Shown here piece after piece: positions 18,892 to 27,020 of a stretch of DNA of 64,000 bases. Position 1 is the stretch's first letter; each line of letters begins with the position of its first letter. Under the pieces are notes generated by a model. It was not told where the DNA came from and made no database searches. It saw only the letters and a list, made by a program, of their open reading frames with translations. The stretch lies in contig JBICHN010000011.1 of the NCBI GenBank assembly GCA_043101845.1, positions 1,798,001 through 1,862,000 on the forward strand. Direction: 5' to 3'. Source of the DNA: JBICHN01 sp043101845 (GTDB lineage: Bacteria > Planctomycetota > Phycisphaerae > Phycisphaerales > UBA5793). The position numbers were made by a program, and so were the translations under genes.

Positions 18892-19356
18892 ATGGCGCTT
18901 GAACCCTACATCCGCCCCGAGCTTACCTTCGTCCTCGATGGCGTCGAGTCGAAGTCGAAGCTCTTCGAGCTCATGGCACAGGCGGTCGATGAACTCGTGG
19001 AAGCGCTGGACGGCGAGACACTTCAGCGTCGTCTCGAAGCCCGGGAAGAGCAGATGGCGACCTCAACGCCCGAAGGCGTCGCGTTTCCCCATGCGCTCGC
19101 GCCGGAAATCGACAAGACCTTCATTCTCGCGGCTCGATTGAAGTCGGGCGTTGATTTCGGCGTGCCGGATCACCCGAAATCGGATCTGATCTTCTGCATG
19201 TTCGGGTCGTCGAAGGATCCCTGGGAGCACATTCGACTGCTCGCGAGGTTGGCGCGAATCGTCCGATCGGACGAGGCGCGGTCGAAGTTGCGGGGCGCCT
19301 CCGACGCCGCCGATCTCTACCAACGACTCCTGGCCGAGGATCGTTCGCATGGCTGA
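18892..19356 (+). CDS. PTS EIIA-type (PtsN-like) phosphoryl-acceptor protein
   Basis: The 154-aa protein matches the fructose/nitrogen-type EIIA fold (PTS_EIIA_2). The phosphoryl-accepting His is in TPEGVAFPHALAPEI, and the C-terminal half (LIFCMFGSSKDPWEHIRLLARL) is typical of the family. No PTS permease gene is nearby. Instead it overlaps a PII-like gene by 8 bp and heads an operon with two antiporters, so a regulatory role is likely. EIIA-Ntr is known to regulate potassium transport in enterobacteria; extending that to these antiporters is inference. Confidence 0.88.
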   Translation: MALEPYIRPELTFVLDGVESKSKLFELMAQAVDELVEALDGETLQRRLEAREEQMATSTPEGVAFPHALAPEIDKTFILAARLKSGVDFGVPDHPKSDLIFCMFGSSKDPWEHIRLLARLARIVRSDEARSKLRGASDAADLYQRLLAEDRSHG

Positions 19357-19702
19357 GGCGAAGGAGAGCCAGAGCCAACGCCTGCTCATCATGGTCGCGC
19401 GAAGCGAATCGGCGCTCGACGAGATCGTGACCGGTCTGCTCGATGTCGGTATCACGGGCGCGACGGTGATCGAGTCGAAAGGTCTCGGCGCCATCCTGCG
19501 GCAGGAGATGCCGATGTTCGCCGGTCTCGCCAGCTTTCTCCCTCAGCATACCGGCAGCCGCGTCGTCCTTTCACTGACCACTCCCGATCATATCGAACGA
19601 CTCAATCGTTTTTTGGGAGAGATGCACCCCGACGATCAGCCGCTGAGTATCGTCGTTCAAGTCGAAGCGTCGTGGTCCAAGAACCAGTTCCCGACCGACT
19701 AG
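19349..19702 (+). CDS. PII-like (GlnB-superfamily) signalling protein
   Basis: At 117 aa it has the ferredoxin-like pattern of PII proteins: an opening strand LLIMVARSESALDEIVTGLL, then GITGATVIESKGLG at the end of strand 2, and a second half SRVVLSLTTPDHIERLNRFL. The T-loop region (AILRQEMPMFAGLASFLPQH) is not the canonical GlnB T-loop and lacks its uridylylated Tyr context. It is therefore probably a divergent PII-like member that may bind a different nucleotide. Its start lies inside the EIIA gene (8-bp overlap), and the antiporter start follows after 28 bp. Confidence 0.75.
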   Translation: MAEAKESQSQRLLIMVARSESALDEIVTGLLDVGITGATVIESKGLGAILRQEMPMFAGLASFLPQHTGSRVVLSLTTPDHIERLNRFLGEMHPDDQPLSIVVQVEASWSKNQFPTD

Positions 19703-19730
19703 AAGAAAGACGGCGGAGCCGAATCCGTTC

Positions 19731-21104
19731 ATGATCGATTTCGTCGATCCGACCACTCCCGTGTGGCCCGTATATGTGCTCGCCGCGAAGGACGGCGGCG
19801 CCGGCGGCAATCTCCGCGTACTCGGCGGCGTGCTGCTCATCCTCGGCCTCGGCCTGCTCGCCACGAGCAAGACCTTCTATCGCTTTCGTCGATATCACCT
19901 GTTCGCCAGACTGATCAGCAGCGGCTGGCCGGCAATCGGCGTCGGGATCCTCCTCGGACCCGCCGGCTTCCGTGTCCTCGATGAAAACATCATTCTGCAG
20001 GTGCGACCTCTGCTCATCGTCGGACTCGGCTGGATCGGCGCGATTGTGGGCATGCAGGCGCGCCGCGAACTTATCGCCAGAATCCCCGGCGTTGTATGGA
20101 AATGGCTCGTCGTCGACGCGATCGTGACCGCCGTCGTATTCGGTGTGGCGACCGCGTTCATCGTCTCATCATGGATCGTGCACGACGGCGCCGCATGGAT
20201 TGTCGCCCCGGTCGGCATGATCGTCGCCGCGAGCATCGGGTGGGCCGCCGAAACGCGATCGCTCATGAGCGATCGCGGACAGGAAGAGCTCCGACTTGCG
20301 GCCGTCATTCAGGGTTCCGCGGGACTTGCCGCGATCGTGTCGATCTTTGTCTTCGGACTGGTCTCGACCGGGGCGCATCCAAACGCTTCAGATGACGCTG
20401 CATTCGTCATCCCACAAGCGGCGCTCCGTCTCATCGCCTCGGTGGTTCTCGCCGTCGGCATCGGCTTCGTCGGCCGCTATCTTCTGCGCCAGGTGGGACG
20501 ATCACGGCCGGACATGCTCGTGATCTTCTTCTCCATGGTGACCATCGTCGCTGGTGTCGCGGCGGAGCTCAACTTCTCGCCGCTCTTCTCCGCCATGCTC
20601 GCTGGACTCGTCATCGCGAACCTGGGCGGAACGAAACTGAGAGAGTTCGAGCGATTCATTCTCGGCGCCGAACAGACCGCAGGAACGATCTTCGGACTTC
20701 TCGCGGGAATCCTCGTCATTCCGTCCATCGGAGGCTGGGGATGGCTCCTCGTCGCCATGATTACGACGGCCCGATTGTCGTGCAAACCACTCCTTACCCG
20801 GTTTACCCTGCGACGATCGCCCGAACTGCTGCCCGCCAAGAGTTCGCTTTATGTCGCGCCAATCCGTCAGTCGCTGGTCGCCGTCGCGATCGCGGTTTCG
20901 CTCGTCGTTTCCGACGCCTCGCTGTTCAATCGTCGTCTGCTGACCGTAATCGTCATGGTCGCACTGTTGAGCGAGATACTTCCGTTCGTACTTACCTTCG
21001 TCGGCGGAGTCCGGCCCGCGCCGTTCTCTCGGGCGGACGCGCCGGCGCCGGAAGAAAACCCGGATGAGACCTTGTCCTCGCCGAAAGGAGCGGCGCGGGC
21101 ATGA
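19731..21104 (+). CDS. Cation:proton antiporter (CPA2-like), first of two
   Basis: This polytopic membrane protein of 457 aa has Kef/CPA-type elements: GWPAIGVGILLGPAGFRVL, LLIVGLGWIGAIVGMQARRE, and the late segment FSPLFSAMLAGLVIANLGG. The C-terminus is short and polar, with no RCK/TrkA-N nucleotide domain. Regulation might instead come from the two soluble proteins encoded just upstream. The stop overlaps the next antiporter start (ATGA at 21101-21104). Confidence 0.82.
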   Translation: MIDFVDPTTPVWPVYVLAAKDGGAGGNLRVLGGVLLILGLGLLATSKTFYRFRRYHLFARLISSGWPAIGVGILLGPAGFRVLDENIILQVRPLLIVGLGWIGAIVGMQARRELIARIPGVVWKWLVVDAIVTAVVFGVATAFIVSSWIVHDGAAWIVAPVGMIVAASIGWAAETRSLMSDRGQEELRLAAVIQGSAGLAAIVSIFVFGLVSTGAHPNASDDAAFVIPQAALRLIASVVLAVGIGFVGRYLLRQVGRSRPDMLVIFFSMVTIVAGVAAELNFSPLFSAMLAGLVIANLGGTKLREFERFILGAEQTAGTIFGLLAGILVIPSIGGWGWLLVAMITTARLSCKPLLTRFTLRRSPELLPAKSSLYVAPIRQSLVAVAIAVSLVVSDASLFNRRLLTVIVMVALLSEILPFVLTFVGGVRPAPFSRADAPAPEENPDETLSSPKGAARA

Positions 21105-22486
21105 AGGTTACCTTTCGACAGTTCGTCACCTGGGCGCTGCTGGTCCTCGCCATGATTGCGCTCCGCGCCGGTGGGCCGCTGCTCACGCCGGAGCGTGACA
21201 TGATGGTCGACGCGCTCGGCGAGTCGTACGCGGCGCCGGACACGGACCTGCTTCAAACGGCGACCGCGCTCGCCTTTCTCCTACTCGGCTCGTGGCTCAC
21301 GGGTCGAATCTTCGGACAATTCTCGCTGCCGAAGATCACTGGTTACCTTGCGTTCGGCGTGCTTGTCGGACCCTATCTCACCCCCCTTCTGACGACGGAA
21401 TGGCCGCCTCTGGTGAGCCTCGAACAGATCGGGTATCTCCGGCTCGTCAGCGCGCTCGCGATTGCGCTCATCGGGCTCATCGCCGGCGGTGAGATTCGTA
21501 TTGACCTCCTGCGTGAGGATCTCCGGCGCGTTCTCACGATTACCTTTGTCGAAATGGCGGCCGTGTCCCTCGCGGTGTTCAGCGTGCTGTTTGTCTTTCG
21601 AAGTCGGATCGCACTGCTCGCAGAGCTTCCGAACATTGAGACATTCGTCGTATGCGGAATGATCGCCGTGGTCGCCATTGCGAACTCGCCGGCCGTGGTC
21701 GTCGCCATGATCATTGAGACCGGCGCAAAGGGGGTCATCGCGCAGACGAGTCTCGCCATCACGGTGTGCAAGGACCTCTGCCTCGTGGTTCTCGTCACGA
21801 TCGCCATGGCGATCGGGGTCGGGATGCTCGCGACCGGCGAAGCGAATGAGCCGTCATCGTCGCTCGTCGGCGACCTCGCCTGGCATCTCCTTGGCTCCAT
21901 CGTGGCTGGAGGGATCGTCGGCGTCGCTATGGCGATGATCCTCGGCCGAATGGGACGACGGATGCCGGTCTTCGTCATCGTGACTGCGATCAGCATCGCC
22001 CTTGTATCCGAAGCCGCGCATCTCGAGCCGCTGCTCGTCGCGCTGACCGCGGGCTTCACGCTGGCGAACCTCTGGCCGGAACACAGCGAGCCGCTCTTTC
22101 ACACCATCGAAGAACTGTCACTGCCTGTGTATTGCGTGTTCTTCGCCCTCGCCGGCGCCCGTATTAATCTGGAGGTCGTCTGGGAACTCTGGCCGGCCGC
22201 GTTGCTCGTCGTCGGCGTTCGACTCGTCGCGGTTTGGGGAAGCACGACATTCGCAGCTAAGTTGAGTGGCATTGAGTTGCCCGCCCGACGATGGCTGTGG
22301 ACTTCGCTGGTTCCCCAGGCTGGGGTCGCGATCGCGCTCACGGTAACGGTCTCGAACTCGTTCGGAGAGTACGAGTGGGGTCAGGCGCTCGCGAGCCTTC
22401 TGCTCGCCATTATCGCCATGCACGAGGTGTTCGGACCGGTTCTCATGCGGTTTGGTCTGACGCGGGCCGGTGAGACCGCGGGGTGA
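21101..22486 (+). CDS. Cation:proton antiporter (CPA2-like), second of two
   Basis: The 461-aa polytopic protein has KITGYLAFGVLVGPYLTPL, the half-way ANSPAVVVAMIIETGAKG motif (equivalent to the SSPATT/K-E-T region of CPA2 exchangers) and the following TSLAITVCKDLCLVVLV. The usual Asp-Asp/Asn-Asp pair there reads Lys-Asp. It also lacks a C-terminal RCK domain. The start overlaps the preceding stop (ATGA), with AAAGGAG 10 nt upstream. The two antiporters differ throughout, so this is not a recent duplication; they may work as a pair. Confidence 0.85.
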   Translation: MKVTFRQFVTWALLVLAMIALRAGGPLLTPERDMMVDALGESYAAPDTDLLQTATALAFLLLGSWLTGRIFGQFSLPKITGYLAFGVLVGPYLTPLLTTEWPPLVSLEQIGYLRLVSALAIALIGLIAGGEIRIDLLREDLRRVLTITFVEMAAVSLAVFSVLFVFRSRIALLAELPNIETFVVCGMIAVVAIANSPAVVVAMIIETGAKGVIAQTSLAITVCKDLCLVVLVTIAMAIGVGMLATGEANEPSSSLVGDLAWHLLGSIVAGGIVGVAMAMILGRMGRRMPVFVIVTAISIALVSEAAHLEPLLVALTAGFTLANLWPEHSEPLFHTIEELSLPVYCVFFALAGARINLEVVWELWPAALLVVGVRLVAVWGSTTFAAKLSGIELPARRWLWTSLVPQAGVAIALTVTVSNSFGEYEWGQALASLLLAIIAMHEVFGPVLMRFGLTRAGETAG

Positions 22487-22592
22487 GTCCCTCACTTCGG
22501 AGTCCCTGAGACCGGGCGCGCTGGATTCGCGGCCTGGTTTCCGCTACGCATTCACCCATTGGTCACAGTGAATCTCCTGTCGAGGATCGACC

Positions 22593-23627
22593 ATGAAAGC
22601 GGTTACGGTGGCGCGACAAGGCGAGCCCGTGCATGAGGCGGTCGAAACGGTTTCGGATTGGCCGGAGCCTCGCGCTGGATCGGGCGAGGCGATAGTGCGA
22701 ACCGAAGCGTCCGCCCTCAACCATCTGGACCTCTGGGTCGGTCGTGGTTTGCCCGGAATCGATCTCGAGTACCCGAGAATCGGTGGATCGGATGGCTGCG
22801 GAATCGTCGAGTCGGTCGGTGATGGCGTTGACGACTCGTGGATCGGTCGTCGAGTTCTGCTCAACGCCGCCGTCCCGCAGACGAAAAGCGCGCGTCCGGA
22901 TGATGACGGCACGCTTCCGGCGATTCTCATGATCGGCGAGCATACGAACGGCGCTCATGCCGCGAAATTTACGGCGCCCGTCAGCAACCTGCTTCCGCTC
23001 TCCGGTGAGACCGATCCGGTGGAAGCGGTCGCGATCGGCCTCGTGTCGCTGACCGCTTGGCGTTGTCTCGTGACGCGCGCGGGATTGCGTCCGGGAGATC
23101 GAGTGCTCATCACCGGCATCGGCGGCGGCGTGTCGAACGCGGCCCTCCAGATCGCCTTGCACTTCGGATGCGAAGTCATCGTGACGAGCCGTCATCAGTG
23201 GAAGCTTGATCGGGCGATCGAGATGGGCGCGTCGGCCGGGGTTCTCGATGACGGTTCGGATTGGTCGCGCGAAGTTCGTTCCGCGACCGGGAAGCGCGGC
23301 GTCCATATCGCGCTCGACTCCATTGGCAAGGCGACGCATCTGCCGGCGCTCAAGTCGCTCGCGCGCGGCGGAACCTATGTCACGCCAGGGGCGACCACCG
23401 GGCCCGACGCGATGACCGACCTCGCCCGGATCTTCTGGAACCAGTTGCGCATCGTGGGATCGACGATGGGCGATATGCGGGAGTTTCGCGAAGTGGTCGC
23501 GCTGTTCGAGTCCGGTCACTTGAGTCCCGTGGTCGACAAGGTGTTCGCGGCCGATGACGCTCGGGCGGCGTACGCCCGACTCGAGTCCGGAGAGCAGATG
23601 GGCAAGATCGTGCTTCGCTGGTCCTAA
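22593..23627 (+). CDS. Zinc-independent MDR-family quinone-reductase/alcohol-dehydrogenase-like oxidoreductase
   Basis: This medium-chain dehydrogenase/reductase has an N-terminal GroES-like fold (SALNHLDLWVGRGLPGIDLE, GSDGCGIVESVGDGV) and a Rossmann half with VLITGIGGGVSNAALQIAL. The four Cys of the structural zinc lobe are absent. It ends with the classic SGEQMGKIVLRWS. Ribosome site GAGGA lies about 7 nt before the ATG. The substrate cannot be called. Confidence 0.85.
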   Translation: MKAVTVARQGEPVHEAVETVSDWPEPRAGSGEAIVRTEASALNHLDLWVGRGLPGIDLEYPRIGGSDGCGIVESVGDGVDDSWIGRRVLLNAAVPQTKSARPDDDGTLPAILMIGEHTNGAHAAKFTAPVSNLLPLSGETDPVEAVAIGLVSLTAWRCLVTRAGLRPGDRVLITGIGGGVSNAALQIALHFGCEVIVTSRHQWKLDRAIEMGASAGVLDDGSDWSREVRSATGKRGVHIALDSIGKATHLPALKSLARGGTYVTPGATTGPDAMTDLARIFWNQLRIVGSTMGDMREFREVVALFESGHLSPVVDKVFAADDARAAYARLESGEQMGKIVLRWS

Positions 23628-23733
23628 ACCCGGGAGAATCCGTTGGCCTATGCCGGGCCGCGGCTACTATTCGGGACTTTCAAACACAGAGAGCCAGTAT
23701 TCAGCCGAACACTCGGCTTGGAAGGAGATCGAA

Positions 23734-24066
23734 GTGGCAGAGAAAGACAACGCCAACGCGACTCAGCCCGGAATGCAGCCTGGTCAGCAGGGTCAGGGCA
23801 TGATGGTGCATGTGGACGAGACGAAGGCGCAGACGACCTATGCGAACGCATGGCAGATGAACGCCGGTCAGGACGAGATCATCTGTGACCTTGGCGTGCA
23901 GGTACCGCGTCAGGTCGGAAACCAGCAGGCGATCAGCTTCCAGATTGGATCGCGAATTGTGTTCTCGCCGAACTCGGCGATGCGCTTCGCCGCGGCCCTC
24001 CAGCAGGTCATCGCGCAGCGCGAGCAGCGGATTCAGCAGCACCAAAGCCAGCAGACGAAGAAGTAA
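23734..24066 (+). CDS. DUF3467 family protein
   Basis: I start at GTG 23734 because GGAAGGAG lies immediately upstream; the frame is open further upstream but runs back into the preceding gene. The 110-aa product starts with a Gln/Gly-rich tail, and the rest (YANAWQMNAGQDEIICDLGV, SFQIGSRIVFSPNSAMRFA) is the DUF3467 domain. It ends in a Gln/Lys-rich helix. It is soluble and has no known function. The next gene begins 20 bp downstream, so they may be co-transcribed. Confidence 0.8.
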   Translation: MAEKDNANATQPGMQPGQQGQGMMVHVDETKAQTTYANAWQMNAGQDEIICDLGVQVPRQVGNQQAISFQIGSRIVFSPNSAMRFAAALQQVIAQREQRIQQHQSQQTKK

Positions 24067-24086
24067 CTCTGCGAGAGGGATCGTTC

Positions 24087-25268
24087 ATGGGCGCCACGGC
24101 GTCAGCTCGGAAACTTGCCATCGACGGAGGCGTTCCCGTCTCCGCCGAGACGATCCCCGTCGTGTCCGCCCGCCTCGAAGACGATGAGATCGACGCGGCG
24201 GTCGAAGTCATGCGCTCCGGCCAGCTGCGACAGGGCTCGGTATGCGCTGAGTTTGAGTCCCGGTTCGCCTCGATGACGGGGGCGCAGTTCGCATTGACAA
24301 CCTCAAACGGCACGACGGCTCTGCAACTCGCGTACGAGCCGCTGTTCGAGCCGGGGGACGAAGTCCTCTGCCCGGGGTATACCTTCATTGCGACGGTGTC
24401 GATGGTCTTCGCGCGTGGCGCCCGGCCCGTCCTCTGCGAGATTGATCCGGACAACTTCGCGATCGATCCGGACGACGCCGAACAGCGCATCACTGATCGA
24501 ACCCGCGCGATCGCGGTGACGCATCTATACGGCAATCCCGCAAACATCGCCGCGATCGAAGCGCTCGCGAAGCGGCGCGGCCTCAAAGTCATCTATGACG
24601 CTGCGCAATCGCACCTCGCCCGATACGACGGGCGCGGCATCGGCGCCTTCGGGGACACCGTCACCTATTCGTTCTATCCGACGAAGAACATGACGACCGG
24701 TGAAGGCGGGATGGTGACGACGAATGACGGCGACCTTGCCCGCGAGCTCTCACTCGTGCGTGATCACGGCATGGAGCCCGGCCGGCGTTACCACCATGTC
24801 GCGCTCGGGTACAACTACCGGCTGAATGATGTTGCCGCGGCGATCGGTTTGAAGCAACTCGACAAACTGACCGAGCGGACGCGTCGCCGCCAGCGCAACG
24901 CGGCCCGACTTACCGAACGGCTCGAATCGGTCGATGCGGTCATCCCACCGAAACCTACGGAACGCGCCGAGCATGTGTATCACCAGTACACGATCCGTCT
25001 GAACCTCGATGCGCTTCGCGTCGATCGCGATGAGTTCGCCCGCGCCCTCGGCGCCGAAGGCGTCGGGTACGCGTTGCACTATCCGACGGCCGTGCATGAA
25101 CAGCCGATGGTTCAGGAGCGAATGAAGGACGACTTGCCCGATCTTCCCGTCTGTGTCCGGACGGCGCGCGAGGTCCTCTGCCTGCCCGTTCACCCGAACC
25201 TGACTGACGAGCAGATCGATCAGATCACTGAGGCGGTCGCCAAGGTTGCGGACGCGTACGCGGTCTGA
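24087..25268 (+). CDS. DegT/DnrJ/EryC1/StrS-family PLP aminotransferase
   Basis: The 393-aa fold-type I PLP enzyme is of the sugar aminotransferase family. Landmarks: SNGTTALQLAYEPL, DEVLCPGYTFIATVSMV, VTHLYGNPANIAAIEALAKR, YDAAQSHLARYDGRGIGAFG and the PLP-binding Lys in SFYPTKNMTTGEGGMV. Such enzymes aminate nucleotide-linked keto-sugars. The window's gmd makes a keto-sugar but lies about 6 kb away, so a link is speculative. It is convergent with an M3 peptidase gene. Confidence 0.92.
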   Translation: MGATASARKLAIDGGVPVSAETIPVVSARLEDDEIDAAVEVMRSGQLRQGSVCAEFESRFASMTGAQFALTTSNGTTALQLAYEPLFEPGDEVLCPGYTFIATVSMVFARGARPVLCEIDPDNFAIDPDDAEQRITDRTRAIAVTHLYGNPANIAAIEALAKRRGLKVIYDAAQSHLARYDGRGIGAFGDTVTYSFYPTKNMTTGEGGMVTTNDGDLARELSLVRDHGMEPGRRYHHVALGYNYRLNDVAAAIGLKQLDKLTERTRRRQRNAARLTERLESVDAVIPPKPTERAEHVYHQYTIRLNLDALRVDRDEFARALGAEGVGYALHYPTAVHEQPMVQERMKDDLPDLPVCVRTAREVLCLPVHPNLTDEQIDQITEAVAKVADAYAV

Positions 25269-25296
25269 GGTAAACCCCCCCTGCGGGAATCCCGAC

Positions 25297-27000
25297 TCAG
25301 ACGGGAAGCTTCTCGAGTTCCTGCTGCACTTCGGTAACCACCTCGGAGATCGTGGACGATCCGAAGTCGAAGGTGGCGCCGGCGGTCTGAAACAACTCGG
25401 GCAACGGTCGAGAGCCGCCCAGCGCCAGTCCGGCCTTATACTGCGCAATCGCCGACTCCGGATCCTGGCGGTAGTTCAGCCAGATCTGCAGGGCGCCGAT
25501 CTGCGCGATGCCGTACTCGATGTAGTAGAACGGGTAGTGATACAGGTGCAGCTGTCGCTGCCACGATTCCCGCCGATGATCCTCGAGTCCGGACCAGTCG
25601 ACGCCACTTCCGAATCGTTGCTCGAGGTCGAGCCAGGTGTCCTCGCGTTCGTCGTGCGAGTGATTCGGATTCGTATAGATCCAGTGCTGGAACGCGTCGA
25701 TCTGCGCGATCCATGGGAGGATACGAATGATTCCCTCGAGCTGAACCCGGCGTGCGCGGTCCGCCTCTTCGTCGCTCGTGTAGACCTGGTCGAGCCAGGG
25801 CAACGCGGTGAGTTCCATGGTCATTGACGCGACCTCGCAGAACTCGATGGGCGCGTGGCGGTAGTTGATGAGCGGATCGTTCCCGCCCAGCAGGGTATGG
25901 AACGCGTGACCGGCTTCGTGCAGGAGCGTCCGCATGTCGCGGCCGACGCCAGACGCGTTCATGAAGATGAACGGCTTCCGCTCCACTGCGAAGACGGTCT
26001 GGTATCCGCCCGGCGCCTTGCCGACGCGCGTATCGAGGTCGAGACTGTCCGGGCCGCGGAGTCGATCAAAGAGGTCACCGAGCCCGTGATCCATCGCGCG
26101 GAAGACCTTCTGCGTTCCCTCGATCATCCGGTCGACATCGCTGTCGAATGGATCGAGCGGATCGCGTCCCTTCACATCGACGGCCGTATCCCATGGGCGA
26201 TACGACGAAACTCCGAGCGCCTTTCGCCGAACCTCGCTGATCGTGCGCGCGACGGGTACGACATGTCGCTCAACGGCTTTGTGGAACGCTTCGCATTCCG
26301 CGACGCTGTAGTCGAATCGGTGCTTCTCGATGAACGAGTAATCACGGAAGTTTTCGAAGTCCGCATTCCGCGCGATTCGATGCCGGCGCTCGACCATCTG
26401 ATCAAAGATCTCGCGCAAGGCGTCCCGATCGCTCAATCGGCGGTCTTCGATTGCCCGCCAGGCTCGCTCCCGTCGACCGCGCTCCGGCGATTCAAGAAAC
26501 TTCGCCATCGCCGGGAAGGTGCGCTCTTCACCCTCGAACTCGACCGTCTGGGCGCCGGTGATCTTTCGGTGCTCCTGACCCAGCGCGGAGAGTTCCGTTT
26601 CGATCGGGACATTCTCATCGCGAAAGATCTCAATGTCCGCTGCGACACCCTGGTCGAATACCCCGTAGCGCCGCGGGTCGAGCTCATCGCGGAACGGGCA
26701 CTCGTAGTACTTCTGATTCAGCTTGAACGACGCCTCACTGAACTTTGGCTGAATGTTCTCGTTGAACGCCCGGTACGCGGCCTGAGCGTCTTCGTCGTTC
26801 GTATGGCAGGTCATTCGCACATGCAGTCGAGATTTCGTCTCGTAGATGTACGACTCGAGATCGCTTCGCTCAACGAGCCACCGCTCGAGAGATTCGGCCG
26901 AGTCGAACTCACGATCGAGCAGGTCATCGACCAGGGGCTCGATCTGGCTCCAGTCGCGGCAGTCGATCTCCGGCGGGACGAAGTCGGTTTCGGTCGGCAT
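25297..27000 (-). CDS. M3-family oligoendopeptidase (copy 2 of a tandem pair)
   Basis: The 567-aa zinc peptidase has HEAGH in MRTLLHEAGHAFHTLL, with the third-ligand helix EFCEVASMTMELTALPWL. The family elements KAPGGYQTVF, IDAFQHWIY and FYYIEYGIAQIGALQIWLNY are present. I start at MPTETDFVPPEI (27000); the frame is open for 120 codons more, but that part is an antisense shadow over the neighbouring gene. There is no signal peptide. The paralogue is 20 bp upstream on the same strand; they should form one operon. Confidence 0.9.
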   Translation of the reverse strand: MPTETDFVPPEIDCRDWSQIEPLVDDLLDREFDSAESLERWLVERSDLESYIYETKSRLHVRMTCHTNDEDAQAAYRAFNENIQPKFSEASFKLNQKYYECPFRDELDPRRYGVFDQGVAADIEIFRDENVPIETELSALGQEHRKITGAQTVEFEGEERTFPAMAKFLESPERGRRERAWRAIEDRRLSDRDALREIFDQMVERRHRIARNADFENFRDYSFIEKHRFDYSVAECEAFHKAVERHVVPVARTISEVRRKALGVSSYRPWDTAVDVKGRDPLDPFDSDVDRMIEGTQKVFRAMDHGLGDLFDRLRGPDSLDLDTRVGKAPGGYQTVFAVERKPFIFMNASGVGRDMRTLLHEAGHAFHTLLGGNDPLINYRHAPIEFCEVASMTMELTALPWLDQVYTSDEEADRARRVQLEGIIRILPWIAQIDAFQHWIYTNPNHSHDEREDTWLDLEQRFGSGVDWSGLEDHRRESWQRQLHLYHYPFYYIEYGIAQIGALQIWLNYRQDPESAIAQYKAGLALGGSRPLPELFQTAGATFDFGSSTISEVVTEVQQELEKLPV

Positions 27001-27020
27001 GGAATCAGTCTCCAGTGTCG

